Below are positions 13,711 through 29,368 of a stretch of DNA of 64,000 bases, piece by piece. Numbering within the stretch: the first letter of the stretch is position 1; every line of letters begins with the position of its first letter. Position numbers and translations under genes: made by a program. Below the pieces are notes generated by a model. The model was not told where the DNA came from, did no database searches, and worked only from the letters and a program-made list of their open reading frames with translations. Source of the DNA: Glandiceps talaboti (lineage: Eukaryota; Hemichordata; Enteropneusta; Spengelidae); assembly GCF_964340395.1 (NCBI RefSeq), contig NC_135560.1:24051675-24115674 (forward strand). The letters run 5' to 3'.

Positions 13711-14384
13711 AACAAGTCACAAATTTAATTTAATTTATTAAATGTTCCAAAAAGTAAACTTCTGTACAGAAGGAATTTATATTCTGAAACGAAAGAGCTT
13801 CCTGAGTCAGTGTCACTTTGATACTTACCCTTTATGGTACGTTACTAAAAGATCTAAATCCAGATTCTAGCGCCATAAAAGGTGATATGGTTTCTGTGAG
13901 ATGCAACAACCCCCACCCCGAACGCAGTCTCGGATTAATAATTGCTTTCGAAAAAATCAGTTCAAATAATTGTATGTCACAAATGCGTGCAACCAATAAA
14001 TCTATTAGTTGTATTGTCAGATTTTAATAATCCTTTTAATCATTTATTGCTCCCTTCTAAGGTAATCTAGCCAACTCTGTCCATTGCCCATTTGCCACAT
14101 TGATAAATGTAATAATCTAAAGTTATTTCCAAATGCATATTTTAATGATCATTTTATGTCTCATTTCTATACCGTGGTGTTTTGTTTCAGATAGTAATAT
14201 CGTTTGTACATGATGTTTATATATTATATACTTTCTGCATCAGGTGTGAATTTTAAATATCTACATGTATGTAGTCATCTGTCGTTACAATTATTCAGTT
14301 CTACAACAATGCCTATTGTATTACATTTCGGATGTACTCATAAGAGTGAATATTCATTAATATTCATGTGCAACTCGTTTGTTC

Positions 14385-14475
14385 TAACGGGCTGGGGTTA
14401 GTCATTTATGGTATTAGAAATGCAGCGAGGCGAGCGGAGTTTCTAATACCATAGATGGTTATCCCCAACCCGTTA
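14385..14475. repeat. Foldback element with 36-bp arms
   Basis: Left arm 14385-14420 and right arm 14440-14475 are reverse complements with about six mismatches, both beginning TAACGGG at the outside and meeting at TTAGAAA/TTTCTAA. The 19-nt centre is GC-rich with a GCGAGGCGAGCGGAG core. It is a MITE-like hairpin, immediately followed by (GC)n(AC)n. Confidence 0.8.
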
Positions 14476-14484
14476 AGAAATCAA

Positions 14485-14587
<103 letters not shown>

Positions 14588-14919
14588 GCTGATTTTATTA
14601 CTTGATAGATGCTGTTACGAACTTCTGTAGATTGCAATCTGATAGTCGAACCAATTATCAGCATATTAGTGTTGGGGCTATATTTATCAATTCATATTGC
14701 ACAATTGCCGCATTAGAGTATTTCAAGGAGGACAGTATTTTCTAGAAAGACTTGTTACTTATATTTATTTTAAGGATAGCAGTTTGCTTTGTTTTACTTT
14801 TTAGGGGATCTTTATTTTATTCTTCGTGTTAACGCAGAAAGCACCCTGAGGACGTATAGGTGTTTCCAAATGTTGCCATATGGCAGCTTGCTTCTGGTTC
14901 TTTAGAAATAATAATCGAA

Positions 14920-15205
14920 TTTTAGGGTCAACAGTCTTGCTTCACGGAAACATACAATTAGTTATATCCCCCATATAGTTAACACAGTATTAGGCAACCA
15001 TATTGGATTCTAAAATGGCTCAATACAATTAGTTATATCCCCATATAGTTAACACAGTATTAGGCAACCATATTGGATTCTAAAATGGCTCAATCTCATA
15101 CTTAATAAAATTTTGACTTCTATTCAAAAAACATTGTATGGTGACCCCTGATTTTCCCTTTGATTTTAACTGAGAATAGGTTGGACCTTTCTTGAACAAA
15201 GTAAC
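14920..15205 (+). repeat. Dispersed repeat, copy 1, with internal 71-bp duplication
   Basis: ACACAGTATTAGGCAACCAT followed by ATTGGATTCTAAAAT occurs twice in tandem (units from 14954 and 15025). Then comes TTTTGACTTCT, CCCCTGATTT and TTTTAACTGAGAATAGG. The same order of blocks recurs at 18290-18460, which identifies an old interspersed family. Coding potential: none seen. Confidence 0.75.
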
Positions 15206-18200
15206 AGCAAACGTTTAAACAGTTTCTTCTCGGATGTTTTTTAAATGTCGTTTTTTTGCTGTCCTTAAGAAAACGTCAGAACAACATATGTAAAGTAAAA
15301 AAACTGCCATGATTCATGGAGGCTGCTGTAGACACTGATCATAAAAGATTCAACGTAAAAGAGTTTCTCACACGTGAAAGCGAGTATCGGATTTACTTCT
15401 CATTTACATGCACACCGTTAAGTCACGATAGTGAGTGGGGAAGACTTTGGAGGAGATATACATGATCAGATTTCAGTAAAGCATGGGTCATCAAATCTTA
15501 ATCGTTATCCACGCGACGACAGTATGAAAGAAGTTTGTTTCGGGGAAGGTTGGTAATCACGAATTTATAACGCAATATTGCTTCCAGAAAGTTCATATAG
15601 GTATATCTTGCCTTAACAACAATCGCACTCAGGCTACAAATTAGCGTGTGGAACCCTTTGGAAGAAATGACTATCGGACGAGTTAAAAATTGAAAGAGAC
15701 GGCACTTCTATCAGCTTTGTTCACTTTGTATAAAGTACTTGCAGATAGTGTATTGCTCGGTTAATCGGTTAATATTGTTCTGGTTAACCTTTTTGAGTTA
15801 CTTTACTATTTTTACACAGAAAGTAATAATGATAATGAGTTTACCATCTAAAAATGAGGAAAACCTGTGCGATATATAATCCCTCCTGAGACATGAATCG
15901 TGAAGAAAGGCTCTAGAATCAATTCAAAGATTAGCCTGTAATTCATTAACGGTTATGCAACTTTAATTTCAGAATTGAATTCTATCATTGATTATTAGCT
16001 TGTACATAATTATAACTAAAATGGAAGTAAGTTGACACAAGTCGTCGTTTGGTTCGACACAAATCTGACTAAAGTCGCTACACTTTATTGTCTGCTACAA
16101 CACATATCTTAAATAACATCGCTAAATCTTAGCGTCTGGCAAGACAAAACTTAAAGTGCAATTAGCTATTTGAATCCATTGACATAGCTGTAAAAAGTAT
16201 ACATTATTACAATTTATGATTTTGCGGAGATTTGCTACATGTAAGATAATGGGCAACTCACGCAAATGAAATATAACAATATTAGTGAGAGTTTTGTCAG
16301 GTCGGACTATGAAATTTAGCAATGTTAGTAAGAGTTTTGTCGAGCCAGACGATAAAACGTAGCAATGTTAGAAGACGATTTATTATAACGAACGTGTCTT
16401 CGATTCCCATGTACATAATCACACATATTAGAAACACTTATTTTAAAAAGTAAATGAAATTTCATGATGCCACCATTAATATCTTGTATGTGTATTGAGA
16501 TGCTCTTAGTCTTATATGTTAGTTAGTTTGTATTAGCGATATACTGCTTACAGTAGCCAAATATCCAACACGGATTTCGACATCGACAGATTGAAGATCT
16601 GCACTCTATTTGGCTTATGAAGTCATTTAACAAATTACTTTTGGTTAAAATCATAAAATACATCTATGAATGAAACAAGTTAATGACATTAAAATCCATG
16701 CTGCGACTGAAATAAGTATCGTGAGGTATGGACCGACTGCTATACAAAATTGTTGGCGCCATGGGGTTAAAAGACTGCATCAGCATCAGCAGTCTTTTTT
16801 TACAATGTTGTGAGCCATAGAGGTATAGAGGTATTACATATTGACCCAAAAGGTCTTCAGGCTAATTGTGACTACCTGTGGTGTCTCATCGACCTACTAC
16901 TTGTATCAACTTATCGCTAACTGCATGTGTTATGCGTAATTGTCATGACCTGTCTGCTGAGCATATTACTCAAGTAAATACATACTCCGACCATGCATGA
17001 ATTTAATATTTCTTCCGCATACTTAGTCAGATCATGCGGCGACCCTCTACAACCGTGCTGAGTTGCTCCTTCATATCAAACAATAATACCGCCGACACAG
17101 CTTAAGATTGATAGATAACTTGAGTGCTAAGAAACAGCTATTATAAATTTATCAACATTTGATATGCTTTTATCGGATTTTTACAAAACCAATGTTGGTT
17201 CAAGAAACCATGTGTTGCCATGGAATTTTAACAAAACCAATGATGGTTCAAGTAACCATGTGTTGCCATGTGTTGCTATCGCTTATCTTTTTAATCGCTC
17301 TGGTGCAATAATTAGGACGGAAACTAAGTGCAGTGAAGTGTTGTGATCGTTTCAATACTATTACGGTGTAGGAGCTATGCCATCATAACGGCGTGACGTG
17401 CTATATCCGAAGTCCAATGATGTTATCGAATAAATCGTTTTGAAAAAGCTGGATGGATCAACGCTTCACACCTGCGTTAGCACAAAGGTTGTCCAGATTA
17501 CTAAAGAAACACGGTGTATCACTAAAAATAAAGTAACTACAGATTAAAATTTGATTCGGTTGTCTAACATTCATTCTTTGCTTAGTAGTTTCATTATACC
17601 CCTAACTGTTTGTTTATCATGGACCATAGAAGGATTACAGAATGAAAAAACAAGTAAACATATTACTTCCTTCACATTCACAATCTGTTCATGTACATGT
17701 GAAGGAACATTCAGGAACTGTTGCAACATTCTTGTAAGAAGTATTCCTTGAATACATTGAAAATAATACCACCCACCATAGCTGGAATTATGGCTGTCCG
17801 CTTTTATAAAGTCCTGTAAGAAACTGTCTCTGGCAAGAACACTTTTCACCATGCAGCCAATAACTGGAAGTGAGGCTGTCAACCGTTAAATTTTTGAGAG
17901 AAATAGTCTTTATAACTAAGAACATTGTTCAACTTGCAGACTGTTTTGAGGTGCTGTCTTCAACTACAATTACAAAGTGGACGTTACATAAAGCAGTTTA
18001 GACGTCTACTGATTGAGCACTATCAGTATATAATTCCAAACAAATCATCAGCTAAACGCTCGATGGATTGGTAAAATGTGGTTAAATAGCACTGTCTCAT
18101 CCGTAAAAAGTAACTTAACCGATTTGTTCGTCGTTCTCAGTATTATCACATGTCAATATAAAGATAGAATGCATCTTGGAGACCAAGTATCCTGAAAATT

Positions 18201-18289
18201 CAAGTTCTTTAAATCTTTGCAAACTCTGTCATTTAAAAGATTGTTGCTAGTACCAATGTTTGATGGTTCGCCATCTTGTTTTCAAGAAA
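15206..18289. other. Non-coding stretch
   Basis: No gene recognised. It holds a 48-bp direct duplication at 17183-17275 (ACAAAACCAATG.TGGTTCAA in both) and a strong 10-bp hairpin followed by a T run at 16769-16801. Intron sequence of the minus-strand GPCR gene may extend through here. Confidence 0.55.
16769..16801. other. Hairpin followed by T run
   Basis: AAAAGACTGC and GCAGTCTTTT are perfect complements around a 10-nt loop (ATCAGCATCA), followed by further T residues. It looks like a terminator, but in an animal genome it is more likely a chance structure or part of a small repeat. Confidence 0.6.
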
Positions 18290-18460
18290 ATCAACAATCT
18301 GTCATTCTTCATAAGGATTACACAGCATTGGGCAGCCATATTGGATTCTAAAATATCTGAAGTTTGATATCATTTTGACCTCTAAAGTAAAACGTTTGCA
18401 AGATAACCCTTGATTTGTTTTCCAAATTTTAACTGAGAATGGACTTGGGTACTCTTCAAC
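18290..18460 (+). repeat. Dispersed repeat, copy 2
   Basis: Carries ACACAGCATTGGGCAGCCAT, ATTGGATTCTAAAAT, TTTTGACCTCTAAAG, CCCTTGATTT and TTTTAACTGAGAATGG in the order and spacing of the 14.9-kb copy, without its tandem duplication. Confidence 0.7.
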
Positions 18461-20549
18461 AAAATTAAAAGTTTGAATTGTTTTTTTCGAAAGCGCATGT
18501 TACTTTGAAGGTATTGTAGTTGAATATAGTCGCGATTTTTTTCAGTCACTATTAAGCTGTAGCAGGCATATGTTACCAGAGATATCTAACTGTGACTGAA
18601 CAAGGGTTCCTCTAATAAATGTTTATAATAAAAGAGTTTATTAGTTTGCAATGCCATCTACATGCCGTACATAGTTCTTGGAGTAGTGTTATCATTATCA
18701 ATCGCTAGGTACATATTATATTGTCAAATGTTAACGAAACAGCTAATGGTAATATTCATAAATGACCACGAGAGGTACGCAAGACCAAATGGGAGAGTCA
18801 GGAATGAAACATACGGGTATTGGTAATAGTCTGGTGTTACGTCATCAGTGAACGACATGAGTCACCTATTTCTTGATGAAATTCTGAAACTTTAAGTCTG
18901 ACGTATATGATGTGCAAGTGAAAGATATTGAAAGAACAAAACATTGTTTTCCTTCATATTCTAACATTTTAAACTAAGTGTAATTAGACATTTTATGCAT
19001 TACTTTGCAGTCGTTTATAGATCATTATATTAGCGTAGAATATGACGATCCTCGACTGGTACTGTCTGCTTTGATATAGTGAAAGAAAATTATCAACAGA
19101 ATGTGTTATTTCCTTTATAACACATATATTTCCCATTACTTTATTCACAATGTTGCGAATATAGCTGTTGTTTTTAAGTTGAGTCCAACGTCAATGGTTG
19201 CGTTATCTTTTAAAAGAGATATTGTGGAACTAGTGATATTGAAAAGTCAGTTCATGACACAATTAGAATATCTTCTCATCTCCCTGTCTCTTGGGCTATC
19301 AGAAGATTAAAGAGTAATATATGGTAGAATGATAGATATGCCAACCCTATCATTACTCATATCAAATGTCAGATTTTTTCTCAGGATTATTTGCCAAGGT
19401 ATTTCCACAATATATGATCTGTCTTCCCTGTGGAGATGTGCAAAGTAATCCGACTTATCACATTTCTGTGATCAAAACTTTATCACTTTGATCGGATTAA
19501 AAATTACAGATATGGATTAGCTTCGGGATGGGATTTTGATATCATAACGCATAGAAGATATTAAATATTCCTTATATCATCATGATCTATTCAGTACATT
19601 AATATAATCCACCGGCAGATATGAAATCAAACAAATATCAGATAGAATTACATCAGCACCAGGTGGAGTACGAAAAATGACATATTATTCCATCTGTCGT
19701 TTGAATCGGCGGGTCCCATTAGCTCTCTAAGTGTATCAATTGAAACCATGCATACCATGTCCTTTCCCATTTCATGTGTTTCATCTGTCATCATCGCTTT
19801 AGTTATCCAAAGCGACATGATCACAGCAAGGGGTAGCCATGTATAGTTTAGTTTCAAATACACATTATATTAGCAACACAGGCGGAGATTAATCAGACTC
19901 TCTCTAGTGGCTGTGAAATGAAGGTATAACCACTACGCATGACAGGGTTTGGGTTTGTAGAATAATTTACTATCTTTCTACGCTTGCAAATTATAGAGAT
20001 GTTTTTTAATGGTACGTTTCAGATTGGCAATAATAAATCAATTCACTATCTTCATCTGGATGCCGTATCGTTGGGGTTCGATATCGCGAAGCTACATTAT
20101 GTTGGACATGTCACCCATAAGACTAAATCTTAGAGGATGAACGAAAAAGAGCAGGAGCGGATGACCAACACGGTTTTCAAAGTTTTATTTCACTTGAATC
20201 TTTATTCACTCAGTAATAAAATATTTGAAAAAAAGTGGCAGAGTGAAAGAAATGGGGAAGAATGGGACACTGTAACAAATGCAAAGCCCTGTAAATGAAG
20301 CATGATCAAACTATGGTACACATTATTGAATATGGAGACATCGTTTCTTGTTATGTGACAGATATATGAGAGAAATTGCGTTTATATATCTTGAGCAGAC
20401 ATACCTTGAGAACTGCTACGTTATGATATCCTCACTAAAAAGCATTCGGTGATGACCATTATAAATAAAAAGCAATGTATTATACCTTCTACAAACCATT
20501 ACCTCTCACTGGTCGCTTCCTGATGTTAGAAATTCTATAGTCTTTATAT
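18461..20549. other. Non-coding stretch, probable GPCR intron
   Basis: Lies just downstream of the GPCR exon in its direction of transcription. No exon matching TM3-TM7 was recognised. Confidence 0.45.
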
Positions 20550-20558
20550 GTTGTTGTT

Positions 20559-20596
<38 letters not shown>

Positions 20597-20626
20597 TGTT
20601 GTTGTTGTTGTTGTTGTTGTTGCTGT
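20550..20626 (+). repeat. (GTT)n/(GTC)n trinucleotide repeat
   Basis: About 25 units switching between GTT and GTC. It lies about 75 bp past the GPCR splice donor, so within its first intron. Confidence 0.95.
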
Positions 20627-20700
20627 CGACTTTAATCAGTATGCTATATGAGACGTTTGTCAAGTCAAGAACGCGTAGAAAGTAAAAAAAAAACGACTTT

Positions 20701-20706
20701 ACTTAC
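20701..20706 (-). promoter_or_regulatory. Splice donor of the GPCR exon
   Basis: On the minus strand the coding sequence runs into GTAAGT, a full match to the intron side of the donor consensus. Continuing past it adds 13 unrelated residues and a stop. The protein family predicts TM3 continuing here, so the reading frame must leave by splicing. Confidence 0.8.
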
Positions 20707-21030
20707 ATACTGTATATAGGCGACCAATCTGCACATAAAGTCGCCAAATATCCAATTGTCGGGGAAGATGTAGAGAGTTGACGTTATGGGTGCACAGACG
20801 ACAACGAACACCAAATCAGACAGGGCAACGTTGAGTATGTAGAAATTGGTGACGTTGTGCATGTTTGGATACTTGATTACAATAAAGATGACAAGTCCGT
20901 TCCCTACAACACTTATCAACGTAATGATGCCAAAAATTACAGGTACTATTATCATTAAAAACATATCAACTGACGAGGCTGAAGTCTCATTGTTGATGGA
21001 AGTGTTCATAAAGCTTCCATTCGCCTCCAT
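20707..21030 (-). CDS. First coding exon of a kisspeptin/galanin-group class A GPCR (partial gene)
   Basis: Encodes the first 108 residues of a seven-transmembrane peptide receptor of the plasma membrane. The N-terminus carries three N-glycosylation sequons (NGS at residue 4, NTS at 9, NET at 14) and no signal peptide. TM1 is about residues 24-51, with the GN pair ending at N44 (position 1.50). TM2 is about 62-82, with D72 in LSDL (2.50). W93 precedes FGDFMC, the usual ECL1 tryptophan, and C100 is the TM3 disulfide cysteine. The stretch VTNFYILNVALSDL and the WIFGDFMC block resemble kisspeptin (GPR54-type) receptors most, with galanin and allatostatin-A receptors as alternatives. The start is the ATG at 21030: reading upstream in frame meets a TAA after 30 codons with no other ATG. 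The exon ends after a TAT codon, followed by a GTAAGT donor at 20706-20701 (phase 0). TM3 to TM7 must lie in later exons at lower coordinates, which I did not find. GPCR exon: very sure; ligand class: moderate. Confidence 0.88.
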
Positions 21031-23924
21031 CGTCTCACAAAGGCTTCTTGGATTTTCAAGAGACGCCACAGTGAACACTTTAAGATGTAATTCTTTAAGA
21101 GGAAGTTCTTTTTACAGATTTCTTGGTCCGTCCGTCTTGGTACGAATTACTTATTTCTGATTGTACGGCCACCACTTCGGTTCAGAAAACCTTGCACAAT
21201 GTCGGACTACCAAACGAAAGAGTTGAGTCTCTGTGAATTTCGATCTGCCGCCTCGCTGAGAGACAGTCTCGACAGCAGGTACAGAGTGACAGATGTTGGA
21301 ACTGCTGAAGGAATGACAACGACGCTACTAGAAACTCGTGATTTTATCTTAAATGCTTCACCGGAATTAAAATGTATGAAAGACTGACGTCGCTTTTGGT
21401 CGAGATGCACCTGTTAAAACAGTTGCGTGGATACATTGACAATTTGAAGGGCGATGAAGTGATCACGATGTTGTGTGCTGGTGTGGTGGTATAGTATATC
21501 TCCTGCCAACATAAACGATGTTGCTATGTAGACGAAATTGTCAAAGTGATGCAGTCGTTTGTATTGGCTGTGTAACACCACGTTCCAACTAAAGCGCTGA
21601 ATAATTTCATCATATTGGGACTGTTCTACGCAGACGCACAACCGTTGAGTGAGACAACCATTGGCGTGATCGTGATTCCATATGATTAAAGTGGTCTCGG
21701 TGCATTGCATTTTTCTTGTTGACAGTAACTGCTAACCACCACTTTTAGCCATTCCATTAGTTCTCATAATTATAAAATCGTTATTGGTTCTTTCTTTAGT
21801 ACAATTTTAACATGATTTCACGTTAAGACAATCTAGTCCCCGTCTTGCCAACTGCTTTAATAAGTTAAATACATCGCAGAAGGATTAATTGGCAACAGAA
21901 ATATACTAAACAACACATTATAGTTCTAACATATAACGTCATTTGTGCCCATTTTAATACCGTCATAACTTTTTAATATTAGTAAATTTTTTAAACCAAA
22001 ACTAACAAAATCATGAATTTTCTCTTTGCATCTTTATCGTAGTTACAGCTTAAATCAAGATCCTACTGACGCAATTCATTTAAGACCACAATATTAATAA
22101 TCAACACACGTGATAATACCTTTGATATGACAAGTTTTCTGATAAATCTTAACGTATCTTAAATGTTCTAGTATGGGCAACATAGTTTTGTTTTCTTGTG
22201 TTAAGTCACGTTTCTTCAGGTGTTGACCGTAGCTTGATTTGATCGGTTTGACAATTTTTTAACACGTGTCCATCTACGCATGAATGTTTTCTTTTTCACA
22301 TCGTACGCTATAACAAGTTGACTGTGAATGATTGAACGTGTCTTGCCTGTTAATGTTGAACGAGTGACTGGCAATAAAAGTGTTCTCAAGCTACGGTAGA
22401 CGGACATATTGGAACACTGAGAAAACGATAGAATTATCTCCATACTATCAAAAAGAATGTATTAAAGAAAGCGTATTATGACGTCATGGAGTCGTGAATG
22501 GGTGCTTTTGATATTTTTTTCAATAAATGCAATATTCTAAATTGAGAAAATCGTGCTGTATGCCACTTTGATCATATTATCGGCTCGATAAACAAGTCTT
22601 GTCAAAACATATAACGTCTGTGTAACCTGTTACGTATCGTAGGTGTGCCCTGACGAGGTCACTGGTTTATCAAGTTTACCATAGAAATAGTTATCTCATT
22701 AGTAAGAGATTAAGATCCACAAAATGTCTGTATTTTGTTCAACTCTTATTTATTGTGTCATGTTGTTATTCTCACTACCGCTGGGTTTTTTTTTGATGGA
22801 CTGGAACAGGTTTTAACTTGGCAAGTATGAAATAGTTAAACCTTTAACCTTCCGCTCCTTACTGGTGACGAATATACACACATACATCTTTGCTGATGAC
22901 GGAGATACACAAGGGACAAGTTGTTGAATCCGATACATGACAATGACCATCAACTCAACAATGTAGCTGTTCAGAATGCCATTGGAGCAATTCCTGAAAT
23001 ATATGTTTACGTTGCCAACGCAAACAACTATAGCTGTTTTATTGTATTTTTTTTCATGCTTATTAATCTCTCTACAATATGGATTTCCTGATTCTGATTC
23101 TGGTCTCCGAGTATTTGTAGGCATACATTGTCTTTGTAACCGCCATTTTACTAAACTGTAGTCTGGTGTTCAAATCAGCACGACTACAGTTCCTTATCTG
23201 TTGTCACTGAATTGTTAAAAGGCTAATGTACATTAGGTCTGTTTGCAGAATCTCGCCAGTGCATTTGTCCTTATCGTTATTTCACAGTCTTTTTGGTTTC
23301 AAGTCTCTCGATCGCGTCCGGCGTCCTCTTTCAATAAATTATGTCTGATACGTATGAACCATTGATGTATGGTGCGACGAGTTGCCTAACTGTGCATTAT
23401 GTCAGACTTTGGTGAAACGAAAGAGTTTTCAGAACGATTGCGACATCGCTATCTGGTCATAAAGTGTACCATTAGACTAAAGTCGTTATTTTGGTTTATT
23501 TACTTACTTGTCGTGTTTTTACCGGTTTCCTATCAAAACGTCTGAAATCTCAAGTGACCACGAAATCTCGCGTGATTTCGTAACGTAGTTTTAATCAGCC
23601 ATTCCGTATATATATTTTGTGATACAAATCATTCGCTAGAAATATGATTTACGCATACTTACTAGCATAAAAAGATTTCAAAGTAACCTCTATTATTATT
23701 CTATATTTATTTGTTGTAAAAAAAAACGCTACACATGTGTCTCAGCGCATTGTACAGACTGACGTTAAAAATTACAAAAGTAAATGAGGAAAGAAAATAA
23801 CCACACACAAAGAGGAAAAAAACAGCACTAAGTGGAAAATCCGGCCCGTTAAAATAATTCACATTGTATAAAAACCGACCAGTCAATCATTTATAATATT
23901 CATTAAAGCTTTAAGATAAATCAA
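21031..23924. other. Upstream flank of the GPCR exon
   Basis: In minus-strand sense this is the 5' side of the receptor: 5' untranslated sequence, an upstream exon or the promoter. The in-frame TAA at 21114-21112 supports untranslated sequence. No TATA box or CpG-island boundary can be assigned by eye, and no other gene was recognised. Confidence 0.45.
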
Positions 23925-24119
23925 CAAACTTTAGATGACATATGTAAGTATGCGTTCCAAAGATATGACCTAATTACTGAAAATCATTAATTATGCAAAT
24001 GACTAATTAATGTTCATTGGATGTTTAGTTAAATCTAATCAGTTCTTGTCATTACCATATGGAAGATATATAGCAAGATTCATTAGAATTGATGCAGTAG
24101 TTATTGAGATATTGTGTTC

Positions 24120-24172
<53 letters not shown>

Positions 24173-24305
24173 AGTATAACATATCAGAAGAATTAATTCG
24201 ATTTCACATTAGCATATGGTTATTGTACCAAATTACTTATGTGTACAAATAATTATAACTGATTCAGAAGAATGAATTCGATTTCACATTAACATATGGT
24301 TATTT
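23925..24305 (+). mobile_element. Interspersed repeat with (CAGA)n tail
   Basis: A block with ATTAATTATGCAAATGACTA, CCATATGGAAGATATATAGC and TTATTGAGATATTGTGTTCA leads into 12-13 CAGA units (24120-24172). This order is familiar to me from dispersed repeats of marine invertebrate genomes, though I cannot name the family. A 40-bp piece (CAGAAGAAT...TTCGATTTCACATT) is then duplicated at about 24186 and 24262. Confidence 0.55.
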
Positions 24306-27873
<3,568 letters not shown>

Positions 27874-28084
27874 ACATATATGGTCGAAAGAGAAATCAGC
27901 TCAGTTCACGACAGGTACCCTCTCAATGACCTTGTCGATGGAATATAGACGTTGGAGAGATTCCCCAAAGGGCACTTGTCAGGATCCGAAAGCGTGCCGT
28001 ACTTGAAACGAATATAAATGTTACGATTGCCGACTAAAGAGGTTCCGTAGAGCAGCAACAAATATACGAAGTGACATTTCCTAG

Positions 28085-28465
28085 TACAGTACCAGCAATA
28101 GCATTTTATCTCATGCTAGAGGGTCAAAACAGAACGAGAAGGTTGACTTATTGTCAGTACCAGCAATAGCATTTTATCTCATGCTAGAGGGTCAAAACAG
28201 AACGAGAAGGTTGACTTATTGTCAGTACCAGCAATAGCATTTTATCTCATGCTAGAGGGTCAAAACAGAACGAGAAGGTTGACTTATTGTCAGTACCAGC
28301 AATAGCATTTTATCTCATGTTAGAGGGTCAAAATAGACCAAGAAGGTTGACTTATTTCAGTACCAGCAGTAGCATTTTATCTCATGCTAGAGGGTCAAAA
28401 AAGAACAAGAAGGTTGACTTATTGTTAGTACCAGCAATAGCATTTGCTAGAGGGTCAAAACAGGA
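28085..28465 (+). repeat. 68-bp minisatellite, about 5.5 copies
   Basis: Units start with GTACCAGCAATAGCATTTTA at 28089, 28157, 28225, 28293, 28360 and 28428. The first three are identical. The fourth and fifth differ by a few bases and a 1-bp deletion, and the last is shortened internally. No unique spacers, so this is not a CRISPR array. Confidence 0.95.
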
Positions 28466-29368
28466 CCTCTGCAATTGCAAATTACGCCTTGGAAAATGTG
28501 TAAAAGGTTTGTTTGTGTACATACGAGAGTTACACTAGTAATCAAACTACATGGCGATCTATCAAAAAAGGGAAAGCCTCCACCAACGTGACATATGCCG
28601 TATGTACAGGAAATGACGTAATACAGTGATTACTTTGCTTGCCTATTTAATTATTTGCCAATCACTTCCTGGTAAAGCACTTATCTGTGTTCCGTGATGT
28701 TCATGTTGTAATCATACATTAATGACGTCACCAGTCTATTATCATTCACAAGTGACGGAATACACACATAAGAACGTATCAATTAATAAAACATGACTAA
28801 AGTTAATCGGTTGAAGAATGTTTATTTACTTTTATAATTCACAAAATTTGAGCCCCATGCTACTCCTAGACTTTTTCGTTCAGTGATTATACAATGCTAT
28901 AAGCTGTTTAATGCTCTGCTAGATAGTTAGAGGTTGTGAGTGGCAAGTCGTGAGGATAGCATCTCTACAGGTGATCACTACAAAATCACATCACATCATG
29001 TCCTAGAAATTACTGTTCTTATCTTGACAAAGTCATTGATGTAGACAGTTCATTCAACTCATATTTCATGTAGTGCCATTCGATGCATGACTTTTTAAAG
29101 AAATGGAATTCCGTAATTAAGTTACCTTCATGTAACAGATAATATCGTGGACTGCAAACGGAATGTGATGATTGACTGCCGTCACATTTCATTACAATTT
29201 TCACATCTCTTTAAAGGGTTGAATTTCATCACCAGTAACCAACCAAAACAGATGACATATCCTTGATAAAGCTTATGTAAAATGTTTATTTTGACAATAT
29301 GTCTTATACATGTTTACAATCCTTCTGTGAAATGTCGTATTAAGATGAGTTATGGGTTATATATATTT
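28466..29368. other. Non-coding stretch
   Basis: Nothing recognised. Confidence 0.5.

Noticed and set aside
16664-16849. Minus-strand FNPMAPTILY as a TM7 NPxxY motif
   Set aside because: Spacing is wrong (NPMAPTILY, not NPxxY), and no TM helix or splice sites surround it.
17571-17882. 103-codon minus-strand ORF
   Set aside because: No recognisable domain, no supporting splice sites, and length within chance expectation for this window.
19648-19863. Minus-strand ORF with LPLAVIMSLW and a later Cys and hydrophobic end, as a possible TM4-ECL2-TM5 exon of the GPCR
   Set aside because: The segment after the Trp is polar (TKAMMTDETHEMGK) where TM4 should stay hydrophobic, no acceptor with a pyrimidine tract precedes it in frame, and a stop lies just upstream. 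It is better explained as chance.
21031-21078. Longer N-terminus for the GPCR starting at 21078
   Set aside because: The codon at 21078 is GTG, not ATG. The first ATG after the upstream in-frame stop is at 21030, so the 16 extra residues are untranslated.
28085-28465. CRISPR-like regular repeats here and at 44745-45176 and 54001-55008
   Set aside because: The repeats are contiguous without unique spacers, and the DNA is from a eukaryote.
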